A stretch of 61,937 nucleotides of DNA, taken from the NCBI GenBank assembly GCA_934402315.1, contig CAKRTS010000021.1:1-61937 (forward strand). Reading direction: 5' to 3'. A program made the position numbers and the translations under genes. The DNA is from an uncultured Acetatifactor sp. (GTDB lineage: Bacteria > Bacillota > Clostridia > Lachnospirales > Lachnospiraceae). A model generated the notes under the pieces. The model saw nothing but the letters and a program-made list of their open reading frames with translations, was not told the DNA's origin and did no database searches. Each line of letters begins with the position of its first letter. Within the stretch, counting starts at the first letter, position 1. Below are positions 7,498 through 15,575 of the stretch, piece after piece.

Positions 7498-9348
7498 ATG
7501 GCTAAGATTGTAATTATTGACAGCGGCGTAAATAGAAACCATCCAAAACTGGAGGGGGCACAGATTGAAGGGATTCATCTTTGGAAAGACGAAGAAGGAA
7601 ACATTCAGGTGGATGACGATGTGACGGACGGATATGGTCACGGAACAGCGGTAGCCAATATTATAAGCAAAAACAGCAACCATAACGAAATTATTGCCGT
7701 TAAGATTTTTGACGGAGACTATCAGACAGATGAGGAGCTTCTGACGGCTTCCCTGCAGTATATTTACAACAATATTCCCTGCGATGTGATCAACCTGAGC
7801 CTGGGAGTGACAGAGTACGACAGTTTAACGGAGCTGCGTCAGATCTGCGAAAAATTATACCGGAGAGGGACGATACTTGTTTCTGCTTTTGATAACTTTG
7901 GAATGGTTTCCTTCCCAGCAGCGTTTGAACATGTCATTGGTGTAGATACCTCTGTCAAGGCAAAGAAAAACAAGGAATATGAGATTGTAAAAAACAGTTA
8001 TGTAAATGTTTTGGGAAAGGGCGGAGTACAAAGGGTAGCCTGGAGTGATCCGGAATTTATTATTACGAAGGGAAACAGTTTTGTTGCACCGTATATAACC
8101 TGCGTGGCAGCAGATGCAGTGAATGCCGGAATCGGTGCGGAAGATATTTGGAACTACCTGGAAGAGCACGCTATCGGAACAGTAGACTACTGCAAAGCGT
8201 ATGAAGAATATAAACCGGAGAAATTCATGCCGCAGAAAGCAATGGTTTTCCCGTTCAATAAAGAAATGCACAGCATCGTGCGATTTGCAGACAGACTGTC
8301 ATTTACCTTTGAAGTATGTGATATGAGAGAGTCCGGGCTGGTAGGTTCCAATACATCTATGAAGGTTCCCGGCAGCGACTACGTGATCGCCAATGTTATG
8401 AATCTTGACTGGAACCGGGATTTTGACACCTTTATTCTCGGACATAATGAAGAACTGTCTATCTTAACCAAGAAGGATATCACAGGGTATATTCTTGAGA
8501 AATGTGTAGAATATCACAAGAATGTATTCGCCTTTGATGACCTGTCCAAATATCCTGAGTGGATTGAACGATTGCAGCAGGCGGGTTGTAAAGTATATTA
8601 TCCTCAGGTGGATCTGGGGGATGTGCCCCGCAATTCCTTTGATAAATTGTATTTTATCCCGAAGCCTGTATTGATGGTTTGCGGTACCAGCTCCGCACAA
8701 GGCAAGTTCACACTGCAATCCAAACTGCGAGATTGCTTTGAACGCAAAAACCTGAAAGTCGCACAGATAGGAACGGAACCGTCCTCCATTCTGTATGGCT
8801 ACGATGAGGTTTGCCCCATTGGCTATGGCGCAAATGTCCGAATCAGCGACTATCGCTTTATTTCGGCGGTTAACAAGATGTTTTTTGAGGTGGCTCAGAA
8901 GGATTGCGATATTATTATTTCCGGAACCCAATCGGGAACAATCGCTTATAGCTACGATACGCTGCGTAACATTCCGCTTTATTCGATGGAGTATATGATG
9001 GGAGCAAAGCCGGATGGCGTTGTCCTTTGCGTCAATCCTTTTGACGAGGTGAGCTATTTAAAGCGAACCATTGGAACGATTGAGAACTTGTATGATACAA
9101 AGATCATTGCCTTAAGCCTGTTCCCTCTTACATATGAAAACAACTGGGCCGGAAACAGCGGACTGAAGCGGAAAATCACCGAAAAAGAGAAGAAGGACTT
9201 CATCAGGAACGCCCAAAAGGAGTTCGGAGTTCCTGTGTACGCCATGGATTCTGAGGACCAGTATGAGCAGCTGTTTGAATGTGTATTGGAATATTTCCTT
9301 CAGACAGGAGAGGAGGAGTGCGATGAATATGTATCAAGGGTTGTTTGA
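7498..9348 (+). CDS. Subtilisin-like protease fused to a P-loop domain
   Basis: A 616-residue two-domain protein. Residues 1-215 are a compact S8 subtilase with the triad in place: D8 in IIDSGVN, H48 in GYGHGTAVA and S194 in GNSFVAPY, with N133 in the expected oxyanion position. There is no signal peptide, so it acts in the cytoplasm, most simply as the leader-cleaving protease. The C-terminal part (about 385-560) has a P-loop-like GTSSAQGK (396-403) followed by KVAQIGTEPSS and IISGTQSG, similar in layout to DUF1611/DgcN-type nucleotide-binding proteins. The gene begins 4 nt after the exporter stop and overlaps the next gene. The fusion is unusual and the role of the P-loop half is unknown. 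Confidence 0.82.
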   Translation: MAKIVIIDSGVNRNHPKLEGAQIEGIHLWKDEEGNIQVDDDVTDGYGHGTAVANIISKNSNHNEIIAVKIFDGDYQTDEELLTASLQYIYNNIPCDVINLSLGVTEYDSLTELRQICEKLYRRGTILVSAFDNFGMVSFPAAFEHVIGVDTSVKAKKNKEYEIVKNSYVNVLGKGGVQRVAWSDPEFIITKGNSFVAPYITCVAADAVNAGIGAEDIWNYLEEHAIGTVDYCKAYEEYKPEKFMPQKAMVFPFNKEMHSIVRFADRLSFTFEVCDMRESGLVGSNTSMKVPGSDYVIANVMNLDWNRDFDTFILGHNEELSILTKKDITGYILEKCVEYHKNVFAFDDLSKYPEWIERLQQAGCKVYYPQVDLGDVPRNSFDKLYFIPKPVLMVCGTSSAQGKFTLQSKLRDCFERKNLKVAQIGTEPSSILYGYDEVCPIGYGANVRISDYRFISAVNKMFFEVAQKDCDIIISGTQSGTIAYSYDTLRNIPLYSMEYMMGAKPDGVVLCVNPFDEVSYLKRTIGTIENLYDTKIIALSLFPLTYENNWAGNSGLKRKITEKEKKDFIRNAQKEFGVPVYAMDSEDQYEQLFECVLEYFLQTGEEECDEYVSRVV

Positions 9349-10090
9349 TATGTTTTGCATCAACGGAATTCCTTCGGATGACTACTTTGTCTATGAGACC
9401 CAATCGCTCGGTTTGGACAGGCTGTTGGAGAAATACCCTCTTAAACAGATTGCGGGAGAAGGCACTGATTACGAAAAGGCTTATGCCATCATGGAATGGA
9501 TTTACGACCATCTGGTGCATCAGCCGGATTATTGCAACAGTGAAGATGACAATGCCATTACACTGTTGGATCGCCTGATGGAGGGAAAACCAATCAATTG
9601 CAGGGCAGTTGCAATCATAATGACAGAATGTTTTCTGGCGCTTGGAATTAAGAGCCGGGTGGTATGGCTGCTGTCTGTAAATCCCTACGATATGGATTGC
9701 CATGTGGTTCCCATTGCGTACTGTAAAGAACTGAAAAAATGGATTATGTTTGATGCCACGGTACACACGACTGTTATGAATAAGGATGGTGAGCCGCTTT
9801 CGCTTCTGGAGACAAGAGATTATCTTGCGCGGGGAGAGGAATTAACATTCTCGGAAAAACTGCGTTATGTACGGGGCGCATGTCCTTATGCTACGCAGAA
9901 GAAGATGTTTGAAAAATATCTGAGCAAGAATCTTTTCATGATGAAGACATATAAAATAAACTGTTTCGGCTTTGAAAAAGCAGAAGGGCAGGAAATTGTC
10001 CATTTGGTCTCCAGTCGATTTGATATTGAGAGATATTATGAATTGCAAAAAAAGTATTGGGAGGAAATGAATCATGATATTGCCGGTTAA
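9323..10090 (+). CDS. Transglutaminase-like (cysteine-triad) protein
   Basis: A 255-residue protein with the transglutaminase-core order of catalytic residues: C93 in NCRAVAIIMTE, H127 in MDCHVVPIAY and D144 in WIMFDATVH. It overlaps the protease gene by 26 nt; the ATG at 9323 is chosen because GGAGGAG lies just upstream. Members of this superfamily make or break amide bonds by a cysteine acyl-enzyme. In a locus with a carrier-like protein it could transfer an acyl group between carrier and peptide, or act as a second protease. The domain call is good; the role is inference. Confidence 0.78.
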   Translation: MNMYQGLFDMFCINGIPSDDYFVYETQSLGLDRLLEKYPLKQIAGEGTDYEKAYAIMEWIYDHLVHQPDYCNSEDDNAITLLDRLMEGKPINCRAVAIIMTECFLALGIKSRVVWLLSVNPYDMDCHVVPIAYCKELKKWIMFDATVHTTVMNKDGEPLSLLETRDYLARGEELTFSEKLRYVRGACPYATQKKMFEKYLSKNLFMMKTYKINCFGFEKAEGQEIVHLVSSRFDIERYYELQKKYWEEMNHDIAG

Positions 10091-11600
10091 CGTAAATCCT
10101 TCCATTATCTCATATGCTCATCATTCATACCCCATGGCTATCCTGGAACAAGGTAAGCAGCATTGCCTGGCAGTTATTAACCTGAATGTAGACGGCAGCC
10201 TGTTTGAAGAAGTGGTAGAAAATGATACAGAGATAACTGCAAGGGGCTGTACACTGGAAATCAGAAATAAGAAGTATGCCCGGAATACGGAATGTTTTGT
10301 GCTGAAGGAATGCGGAATTGAGGATGAACTGGAGCTGGAACTGGCTGAGTGCCGGACAGATGCTTACGGTGGGATCCTGAATCTGATTATCTGCGCAGGA
10401 GATTACCTGGAAGCAGCTCATTCAAATCGAGATATTTACAGGATGGGAATTATTTGCGGAGGGGAACTTCTCTGCAGCGAAAACGGTGATTACAAAGATA
10501 TCCCCATGAGCTGGATTGAGAAGAAAAAGTGCAGCAAAATTCGAATGAGTCGTAAAAATGAGAAGATTACCTATTGGGCGATGGGTGAGAACGGCTGGGT
10601 GGAAGTTTACAGCACTTGTTTGCCCGAGCATCTTGCCAACACAAAAATGTGCATCGGCATTAACGGTAACTGGGGTGAACTTCAGATTTATAATTGGAAG
10701 TACATGAATTATCTGCAGCTTGCCTATACGGAAAACGATCACTTTGTCTGGCTGGACTATTACTTATATCCCAGAAAGAATTACTCGTTCAATCATGCGC
10801 AGCAGTTTCTGGATATTACGTATGCGCCTCTCTATGAAGTCTATGAAGTGCATGGCAGTATTGCAGATGGCGTTTTGTGGTATCTGAAGCATGGATACTA
10901 TGTGGAAATCACGCTGGACGAGTACTATGTGCCGAATCGTGCAGCTACCGGACAGAGACACTTTGATCATAATAATCTTTTGTATGGTTTTTCTTCTGAC
11001 GAAAGTGAATTTTATGGACTTGGCTACAAAGACAAGCTGCAGGTTGCGGCAATCGATAAGTCCATTGTGGACGAATATATCAAAGATGATTCGCAGGTTA
11101 AATTGTACAAGTATAATCCCAACAATCTGGCGATTCGCTTTGAAATGAAGCGGTTCATCGAGTTGCTGCAGGCCTTTGTGGAAGGAACGGCCACCGGAGT
11201 TGGATTCAGTAATATTCTGCCGGAAGATGACTATGTATATGGTCTGAAAGTCTTTGAAGTTTTGCTTCATGAGCAGAGAGCACAGTATGTAATTCAACAT
11301 GATCAGAGAGTCGTTTATTTGATTTTTGAACATGCGAAATTGATGGCAGAGCGATTGGAGTTTTTCCATCACAGAGAATATCTTTCGGATGACGAGTTTG
11401 AACAGCTGCAGGAACTGTGCGCAGAAATTGTTCACTGCATCGAAAGTATGAAAAACCTGGTACTGAAGAGCAAGATAAAAGAAAGCTACAATGAATTGAT
11501 ATTAACACGTCTGGAACAGGTGTATCAAAAGGAAAAGCAATTCTATCATCTTTTGCTGAGCATTTTGCTTGAGCGATTTGGAGATTACTGTTCAGGATGA
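10074..11600 (+). CDS. BtrH/C39-like maturation protein of unknown activity
   Basis: A 508-residue protein closing the operon. The central region SIADGVLWYLKHGYYVEITL, DEYYVPN and RHFDHNNLLYGFSSD resembles the peptidase-C39-like, BtrH-type proteins seen in natural-product clusters, where a cysteine enzyme moves an acyl group from a carrier protein. I do not see a clear catalytic Cys-His pair, so this is only a similarity of layout. The first 200 residues look beta-rich, and the last 150 are helical and charged. It starts 17 nt before the stop of the transglutaminase-like gene with a GGGAGG site. It may correspond to a clostridial peptide maturation system family, untested. Confidence 0.6.
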   Translation: MILPVNVNPSIISYAHHSYPMAILEQGKQHCLAVINLNVDGSLFEEVVENDTEITARGCTLEIRNKKYARNTECFVLKECGIEDELELELAECRTDAYGGILNLIICAGDYLEAAHSNRDIYRMGIICGGELLCSENGDYKDIPMSWIEKKKCSKIRMSRKNEKITYWAMGENGWVEVYSTCLPEHLANTKMCIGINGNWGELQIYNWKYMNYLQLAYTENDHFVWLDYYLYPRKNYSFNHAQQFLDITYAPLYEVYEVHGSIADGVLWYLKHGYYVEITLDEYYVPNRAATGQRHFDHNNLLYGFSSDESEFYGLGYKDKLQVAAIDKSIVDEYIKDDSQVKLYKYNPNNLAIRFEMKRFIELLQAFVEGTATGVGFSNILPEDDYVYGLKVFEVLLHEQRAQYVIQHDQRVVYLIFEHAKLMAERLEFFHHREYLSDDEFEQLQELCAEIVHCIESMKNLVLKSKIKESYNELILTRLEQVYQKEKQFYHLLLSILLERFGDYCSG

Positions 11601-11604
11601 TTCA

Positions 11605-11651
11605 GAGGCCGCACGGGGCTTGAGAAGCCCTGCTGCGGCTTCTCTTTTTCT
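11605..11651 (+). terminator. Terminator of the RiPP operon
   Basis: GCCGCA (11608-11613) pairs with TGCGGC (11634-11639), with an inner GGGCTT/AAGCCC stem, followed by TTCTCTTTTTCTG. It lies just after the last RiPP gene, defining the operon end. Confidence 0.82.
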
Positions 11652-11717
11652 GTTTACAGAATTTCTCAAATTCTTTATACTTGAAGAGCAGTAAACGAAA
11701 GATTGCCGGAGTGCTTA

Positions 11718-12248
11718 TTATCTCTTTCCTGCTGTATAAGAAAGTGAAAATCCGAAATATAATGATTTCATCGGCCGTGTTCTATTCGGTGGCGCTTTTG
11801 GCGCCTCAGTAATATCTACATTTTCTGCTGTTATACTTTCTAAATATTTACTTATATTTTCTGCGCCATTCATTCCCATAATAGATAACGCTCTTGCCTG
11901 ATTACTTACTTTTCGATTTATAATTTGAACCCACAAATCCAAATATATATCGCTGCACTTTAAAACCTGTGCATGCATTAACTTTGACTGCCTCGCATGC
12001 CCTTCAAACGGAAGTACAATTGCCGTTGGTAAATATTTTTCATCCAATGTCATAAGCGAAACCTTATTCCGGCTTAGTATTGATAAATCCATAGTTGACA
12101 GTCTTATATTTGCTCCATGAACCATTATCTGACTTAAATCCTCTATTGGAATCAAGATGGAACCAGAATCAGATGTTACCTCTAACTGTCCTTCTTTTAT
12201 ATGTATTTCACACGAACTACTTATCTCAAGCGTTCTATATCCCATCAT
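11718..12248 (-). pseudogene. cas1: Truncated cas1 remnant (type II-like)
   Basis: The 176 codons start MMGYRTLEISSSCEIHIKEG and continue with IPIEDLSQIMVHGANIRLS and NKVSLMTLDEKYLP, the N-terminal beta domain and start of the helical domain of Cas1 as in type II CRISPR systems. Cas1 is normally near 290 residues. Here the family-like sequence stops around residue 148 (ENVDITEA), and the last 28 residues look unrelated. The part carrying the metal-binding active site is therefore missing and no integrase activity is expected. No cas2, cas9, csn2 or repeat array is visible. Confidence 0.72.
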
Positions 12249-12263
12249 TTCCCCCTATTACCT

Positions 12264-12719
12264 TCATATCATCCGGAAAGCCTTCAATGCCTCTACAATA
12301 GCCTCTTCTTTATCCTTCGGACATACTGGCTGTCTTGCTTCTTCAGACTTTGCCTTATTATAGTTTTCTCTTTCTATGATTCCATACTTAGCCTTCACCT
12401 GCGCTATATTAAGACTACTTGCCTTCATCCCATCATTATGCTCAGCCACATACTTCTTAATCTCCTCATAAGTAGCCTTACTCTCTGCCGAAGTAATATC
12501 CATCTCATCCATATCCAGTTTCACCCTCACATGATGCTTTGCTTCATGAAGTTTGGACAAAAGGCATACTGTCTCAACGGTGTCATTGCCAGAAACAGCT
12601 TCTACGCCTGTTCCGTCAGCATTGGTTGCCAGTGTAATCAGATAGTCATTGTTGACCGCTCCGACAATCATGGCTACTGCCAGAATGAGCGTAACCCATT
12701 GCCTCACCTTTTTCCTCAT
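12264..12719 (-). pseudogene. Chimeric ORF: signal segment joined to an rRNA methyltransferase tail
   Basis: The ORF begins at ATG 12719 after a GAAAGAGGG site with a hydrophobic start (MRKKVRQWVTLILAVAMIVG), then changes character at VSGNDTVETVCLLSKL. From there to the end (about 105 residues, including SAESKATYEEIKKYV and GIIERENYNK) it matches, from memory, the C-terminal extension found on 23S rRNA uracil methyltransferases (RlmD/RumA type) in Clostridia. The catalytic domain is absent. It is best read as the 3' remnant of such a gene joined to an unrelated start. Upstream codons to 12887 show no family signal. Confidence 0.5.
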
Positions 12720-13026
12720 AAATCCCTCTTTCCACGGACAAAATAACCAATTTTCTTTCACAATGGGATTTTTTTGTGCAAGATTTTTTCGCGTTGTCCG
12801 TCCCGCTAATGCATTTGTGTATTTTTCCAAAGAAAATAGCTCTATTTGATAATATATATAGGCAATTTGCTCGGGCGCGCTCCTCATTTTTTTTGCTCTG
12901 GGATGCCCAGATATTGCTAAAACATTTGTTGTGCTTTGTTTTTGTAAATAAAAGGCCGCCTTTTAAGCCCAACTCCGTGAAATTGGCGCAAAAATACATA
13001 CATTTTCTGCTGGGCACAAAACAAAA
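12720..13026. other. Non-coding stretch
   Basis: About 300 bp with no convincing gene on either strand. The open frames present are fragments of the low-complexity T-rich sequence. It may be more of the debris that surrounds the cas1 remnant. Confidence 0.4.
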
Positions 13027-13066
13027 AAGAGCCGCAACCATGATATACTCATAGTTACAGCTCTTG
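13027..13066 (-). terminator. Terminator of the AAA-ATPase gene
   Basis: On the minus strand a 15-bp stem with three G-U pairs (GAGCTGTAACTATGA against TCATGGTTGCGGCTC) is followed by TTTTTTGTTTT. It lies 14 nt after the ATPase stop codon. Confidence 0.82.
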
Positions 13067-13080
13067 CTATTTCTACTCCG

Positions 13081-14475
13081 CTACGCAACAATATCCGCAT
13101 AACTCACAAGCGTTACATTGCCCCTTTTATTCGCTTCGTCTATGCAGCCTTTGGTAAAGCCGGACTTAGAAAAGAGGTACAGATGCATATTTTTGTAAGG
13201 AAACAGCCTGCTGCGTTTTGCGAGAGTTTCCAAGATACCCAAATCAACCTTTTCATTTGTCCATTTGCACTCGGCAAGAAGGATGGTATCTTTGTCCTGT
13301 TCGCCCATAATGTCAATCTCTACCTGACATTTTTCAGCAGAGTCAGTCCCCCACCACCGCCCAAGGGAAGTGAACTGTACCGGACATTTGTCTGTTAAAA
13401 GCTGCCTCCACAGGTACTGCTTACAAATCTCCTCGAAAACCTTTCCCATATAATCGGACAATTCCGGCTCAATACGCTTGTATACCAGATCGGTCGCGCC
13501 GCGGGCAATGGCAGAATTGTTCTCCAGCACAAAGCGGTACCAAAAACGGAACATATTATCTTCAATGGAATAAATGGATTTTCGAGATGCCTTTTCGCCA
13601 TAAGGTGACTCTTTTTGTACGATACCAAGGTTCAATAAGCTTTTAATATAGGTTGCGCATATATTGGTGTCTTCGCCAACCTTACCGGAAATCTCTGACA
13701 GACGTGAAGCTCCTGACGCAATCGCCGTAATGATCGCTGTATAAATGGCAGGCTCACGCACCTCCTGTTTCAGAAGGTTAATCGGCTCCTCATATAGAAA
13801 TGAAATTGGATTTAAAAATGTATTTTTAATGTTATCTTCAACGCTTAAATTGTCATTCATCTGCAACAAGTACTGCGGCGTTCCTCCTACAATACCGTAA
13901 ATCAATGCCTTATCTACAGCGGAAAACCCTTTGAAATAATGACAGGTTTCTTCAAAGTCAAAGGGAAGGACTTTCATCTGTGCCGTTTTTCTTCCGTATA
14001 AAGGGGCTTTATATGCAAGGACGTGATCTTCCATGTAGGACATCGAAGAGCCGCAAAGAATGAGCATAAGCTTAGAAGAGTCTTTATATTTGTCTATCAA
14101 TAGCTGCAGGGTAGACGCAAGACTCTTTGAAGACCGGGCAATATATGGATACTCGTCAATCGCCAGAATCAGCCGCTCCGTTTCTGCCAGCTTAAATACA
14201 TATTCCAGTGCCGCCTGAAAAGAGAGGAAGGAGGATTCTGTTTCAATTCCACTGCTATACTCAATAATGCTCTTGCTTAAGTTTTCGAGATTTTGCCTTG
14301 CATTACTTTCTACGCCCATAATGTAAATGGCTTTTTTATCCCCAAGAAATCGAGTAATAAGCGCAGTTTTACCTACACGACGCCGACCGTAAATCACAAC
14401 AAATTCAAACTTGTTTGATGTATACAGCTTTTCCAGAGCATTCAGCTCCCGCTCTCTTCCGATAAACATATCCAT
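13081..14475 (-). CDS. AAA ATPase with C-terminal DUF234 nuclease-like domain
   Basis: A 464-residue archaeal-type ATPase (ATPase_2 plus DUF234). Walker A is GRRRVGKTA near the start and Walker B is LILAIDEYPYI; the middle holds a winged-helix region (SRLSEISGKVGEDTNICATYIKSL). The C terminus contains VEIDIMG and ILLAECKW, which read as the D-ExK metal motif of PD-(D/E)XK nuclease folds. An in-frame ATG at 14493 would sit about 8 nt from the predicted transcript start and contains the GGAGGTGG site inside its codons, so ATG 14475 is preferred. Such proteins are common in Clostridia with no settled role; links to mobile elements or defence are often suspected. Confidence 0.82.
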   Translation of the reverse strand: MDMFIGRERELNALEKLYTSNKFEFVVIYGRRRVGKTALITRFLGDKKAIYIMGVESNARQNLENLSKSIIEYSSGIETESSFLSFQAALEYVFKLAETERLILAIDEYPYIARSSKSLASTLQLLIDKYKDSSKLMLILCGSSMSYMEDHVLAYKAPLYGRKTAQMKVLPFDFEETCHYFKGFSAVDKALIYGIVGGTPQYLLQMNDNLSVEDNIKNTFLNPISFLYEEPINLLKQEVREPAIYTAIITAIASGASRLSEISGKVGEDTNICATYIKSLLNLGIVQKESPYGEKASRKSIYSIEDNMFRFWYRFVLENNSAIARGATDLVYKRIEPELSDYMGKVFEEICKQYLWRQLLTDKCPVQFTSLGRWWGTDSAEKCQVEIDIMGEQDKDTILLAECKWTNEKVDLGILETLAKRSRLFPYKNMHLYLFSKSGFTKGCIDEANKRGNVTLVSYADIVA

Positions 14476-14507
14476 ATCGTATGCCACCTCCATCTCAGGA
14501 TGGCTAT

Positions 14508-14536
14508 AGTATACTGCATATTTAAAATTTAGTCAA
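14508..14536 (-). promoter_or_regulatory. Promoter of the AAA-ATPase gene
   Basis: On the minus strand TTGACT (14531-14536) and TATACT (14508-14513) are spaced by exactly 17 nt. The predicted start is near 14501. Confidence 0.8.
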
Positions 14537-14581
14537 ACACGATTTACTCAAACACGATTTGGTAAATCATGTTTGAGTAAA
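14531..14581 (-). promoter_or_regulatory. Triple-repeat operator over the -35 box
   Basis: The word CAAACACGATTT occurs twice in direct orientation (14534-14545 and 14549-14560) and once inverted with one change. The second and third copies form an 18-bp inverted repeat (14543-14560 and 14564-14581) with a 3-nt gap. One copy overlaps the -35 hexamer, so this is a likely repressor site. The winged-helix region of the ATPase makes autoregulation possible. Confidence 0.6.
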
Positions 14582-14638
14582 TTAAATTATTGTTTCCGCT
14601 GGTTTATATGCTATGTCTTTCCTCCGCCCTTACAGCCG

Positions 14639-14674
14639 TTTTCTACCCCATTTTCATGTTTTTGGGGTAGAAAA
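14639..14674 (-). terminator. Hairpin downstream of rsmA
   Basis: TTTTCTACCCC (14639-14649) pairs with GGGGTAGAAAA (14664-14674). It lies 24 nt beyond the rsmA stop but no good T run follows on the minus strand, so termination may be partial. Confidence 0.4.
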
Positions 14675-14697
14675 ATAAAATGTGGAGTAGAAAGTCC

Positions 14698-15552
14698 TTA
14701 CAGCCGGTTGCTGAGTTCGGCGAATTGCTCGAGGGTGAGTACCTCGCCACGGATGGTGGGGGAAAGTCCCATCTCCTCCAGCACTGCTGCCACGTGCTCC
14801 TTCGCCAGTCCCAGCTCCGGCGCATTGCCGAGCCCATTGACTAAGGTTTTCCGGCGCTGTCCGAACGACGCCCGGATCAGCCCGAACATCTTCCGCTCGT
14901 CCTCCACATGCACCGGTGGCTGCTCATATCTGGTAAGCCGGATAACGGCGCTTCCCACCCCGGGTCTCGGAATAAAGCAGTTCGGCGGCACGTTTGCCAC
15001 GATCTCCGGCTTCGCATAATACTGCACGGCGAGAGAAAGCGCCCCGTAATCCTTCGTTCCGGGCCCGACCTGCATACGGTCGGCAACCTCCTTCTGCACC
15101 ATGATCGTGATGCTTTTCAGCGGAACATGATTCTCAAAGAGGCCCATGATAATCGGCGTCGTTATGTAATAGGGAAGATTTGCCACGACCTTGATCGGTC
15201 TGCCGCCGTTCTTCTCCTGAACGATCCGGTTTACATCAACCTTGAGGATGTCGTCATTGATAACCGTGACGTTGTCATATTCCGAGAGCGTGTCCTCAAG
15301 AATCGGAATGAGGTTTTTATCAATCTCCACCGCGACCACCTCGCGGGCGCTTTCCGCAAGATATTGCGTCATCGTGCCGATTCCCGGGCCAACCTCAAGG
15401 ACGCAGTCATCCTCCGTGATTCCTGCCGCCGCAATGATTCTGTCCAGCACAGAGGTGTCAATGAGGAAGTTCTGCCCGAACTTCTTCTGGAAATTGAAAT
15501 TGTATTTTTGCAGTACCTCTATGGTATTGCGGGGGATGCCCAAGGATGCCAT
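14698..15552 (-). CDS. rsmA: 16S rRNA dimethyladenosine transferase
   Basis: A 284-residue enzyme that dimethylates the two adjacent adenines in the 3' hairpin of 16S rRNA, using S-adenosylmethionine. It shows KKFGQNFLID at the N terminus, the SAM-binding VLEVGPGIGTMTQYL, the acidic VAVEIDKNLIP, and the NLPYY motif IV (VVANLPYYITTPI). Length and order are normal for RsmA/KsgA. The start at 15552 has GAGGAG 9 nt upstream; an alternative GTG at 15579 is less likely. It sits 23 nt after the HAD gene and may be co-transcribed with it. Confidence 0.95.
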   Translation of the reverse strand: MASLGIPRNTIEVLQKYNFNFQKKFGQNFLIDTSVLDRIIAAAGITEDDCVLEVGPGIGTMTQYLAESAREVVAVEIDKNLIPILEDTLSEYDNVTVINDDILKVDVNRIVQEKNGGRPIKVVANLPYYITTPIIMGLFENHVPLKSITIMVQKEVADRMQVGPGTKDYGALSLAVQYYAKPEIVANVPPNCFIPRPGVGSAVIRLTRYEQPPVHVEDERKMFGLIRASFGQRRKTLVNGLGNAPELGLAKEHVAAVLEEMGLSPTIRGEVLTLEQFAELSNRL

Positions 15553-15575
15553 CTTCCGCCACTCCTCTCTATCCG

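Noticed and set aside
12095..12746. Plus-strand ORFs over the cas1 and methyltransferase remnants
   Set aside because: They are antisense shadows; codon content and lack of ribosome sites do not support them, whereas the minus strand shows family sequence.
11640..13080. Possible CRISPR array near the cas1 remnant
   Set aside because: No repeated 30-40-nt units with spacers were found on either strand.
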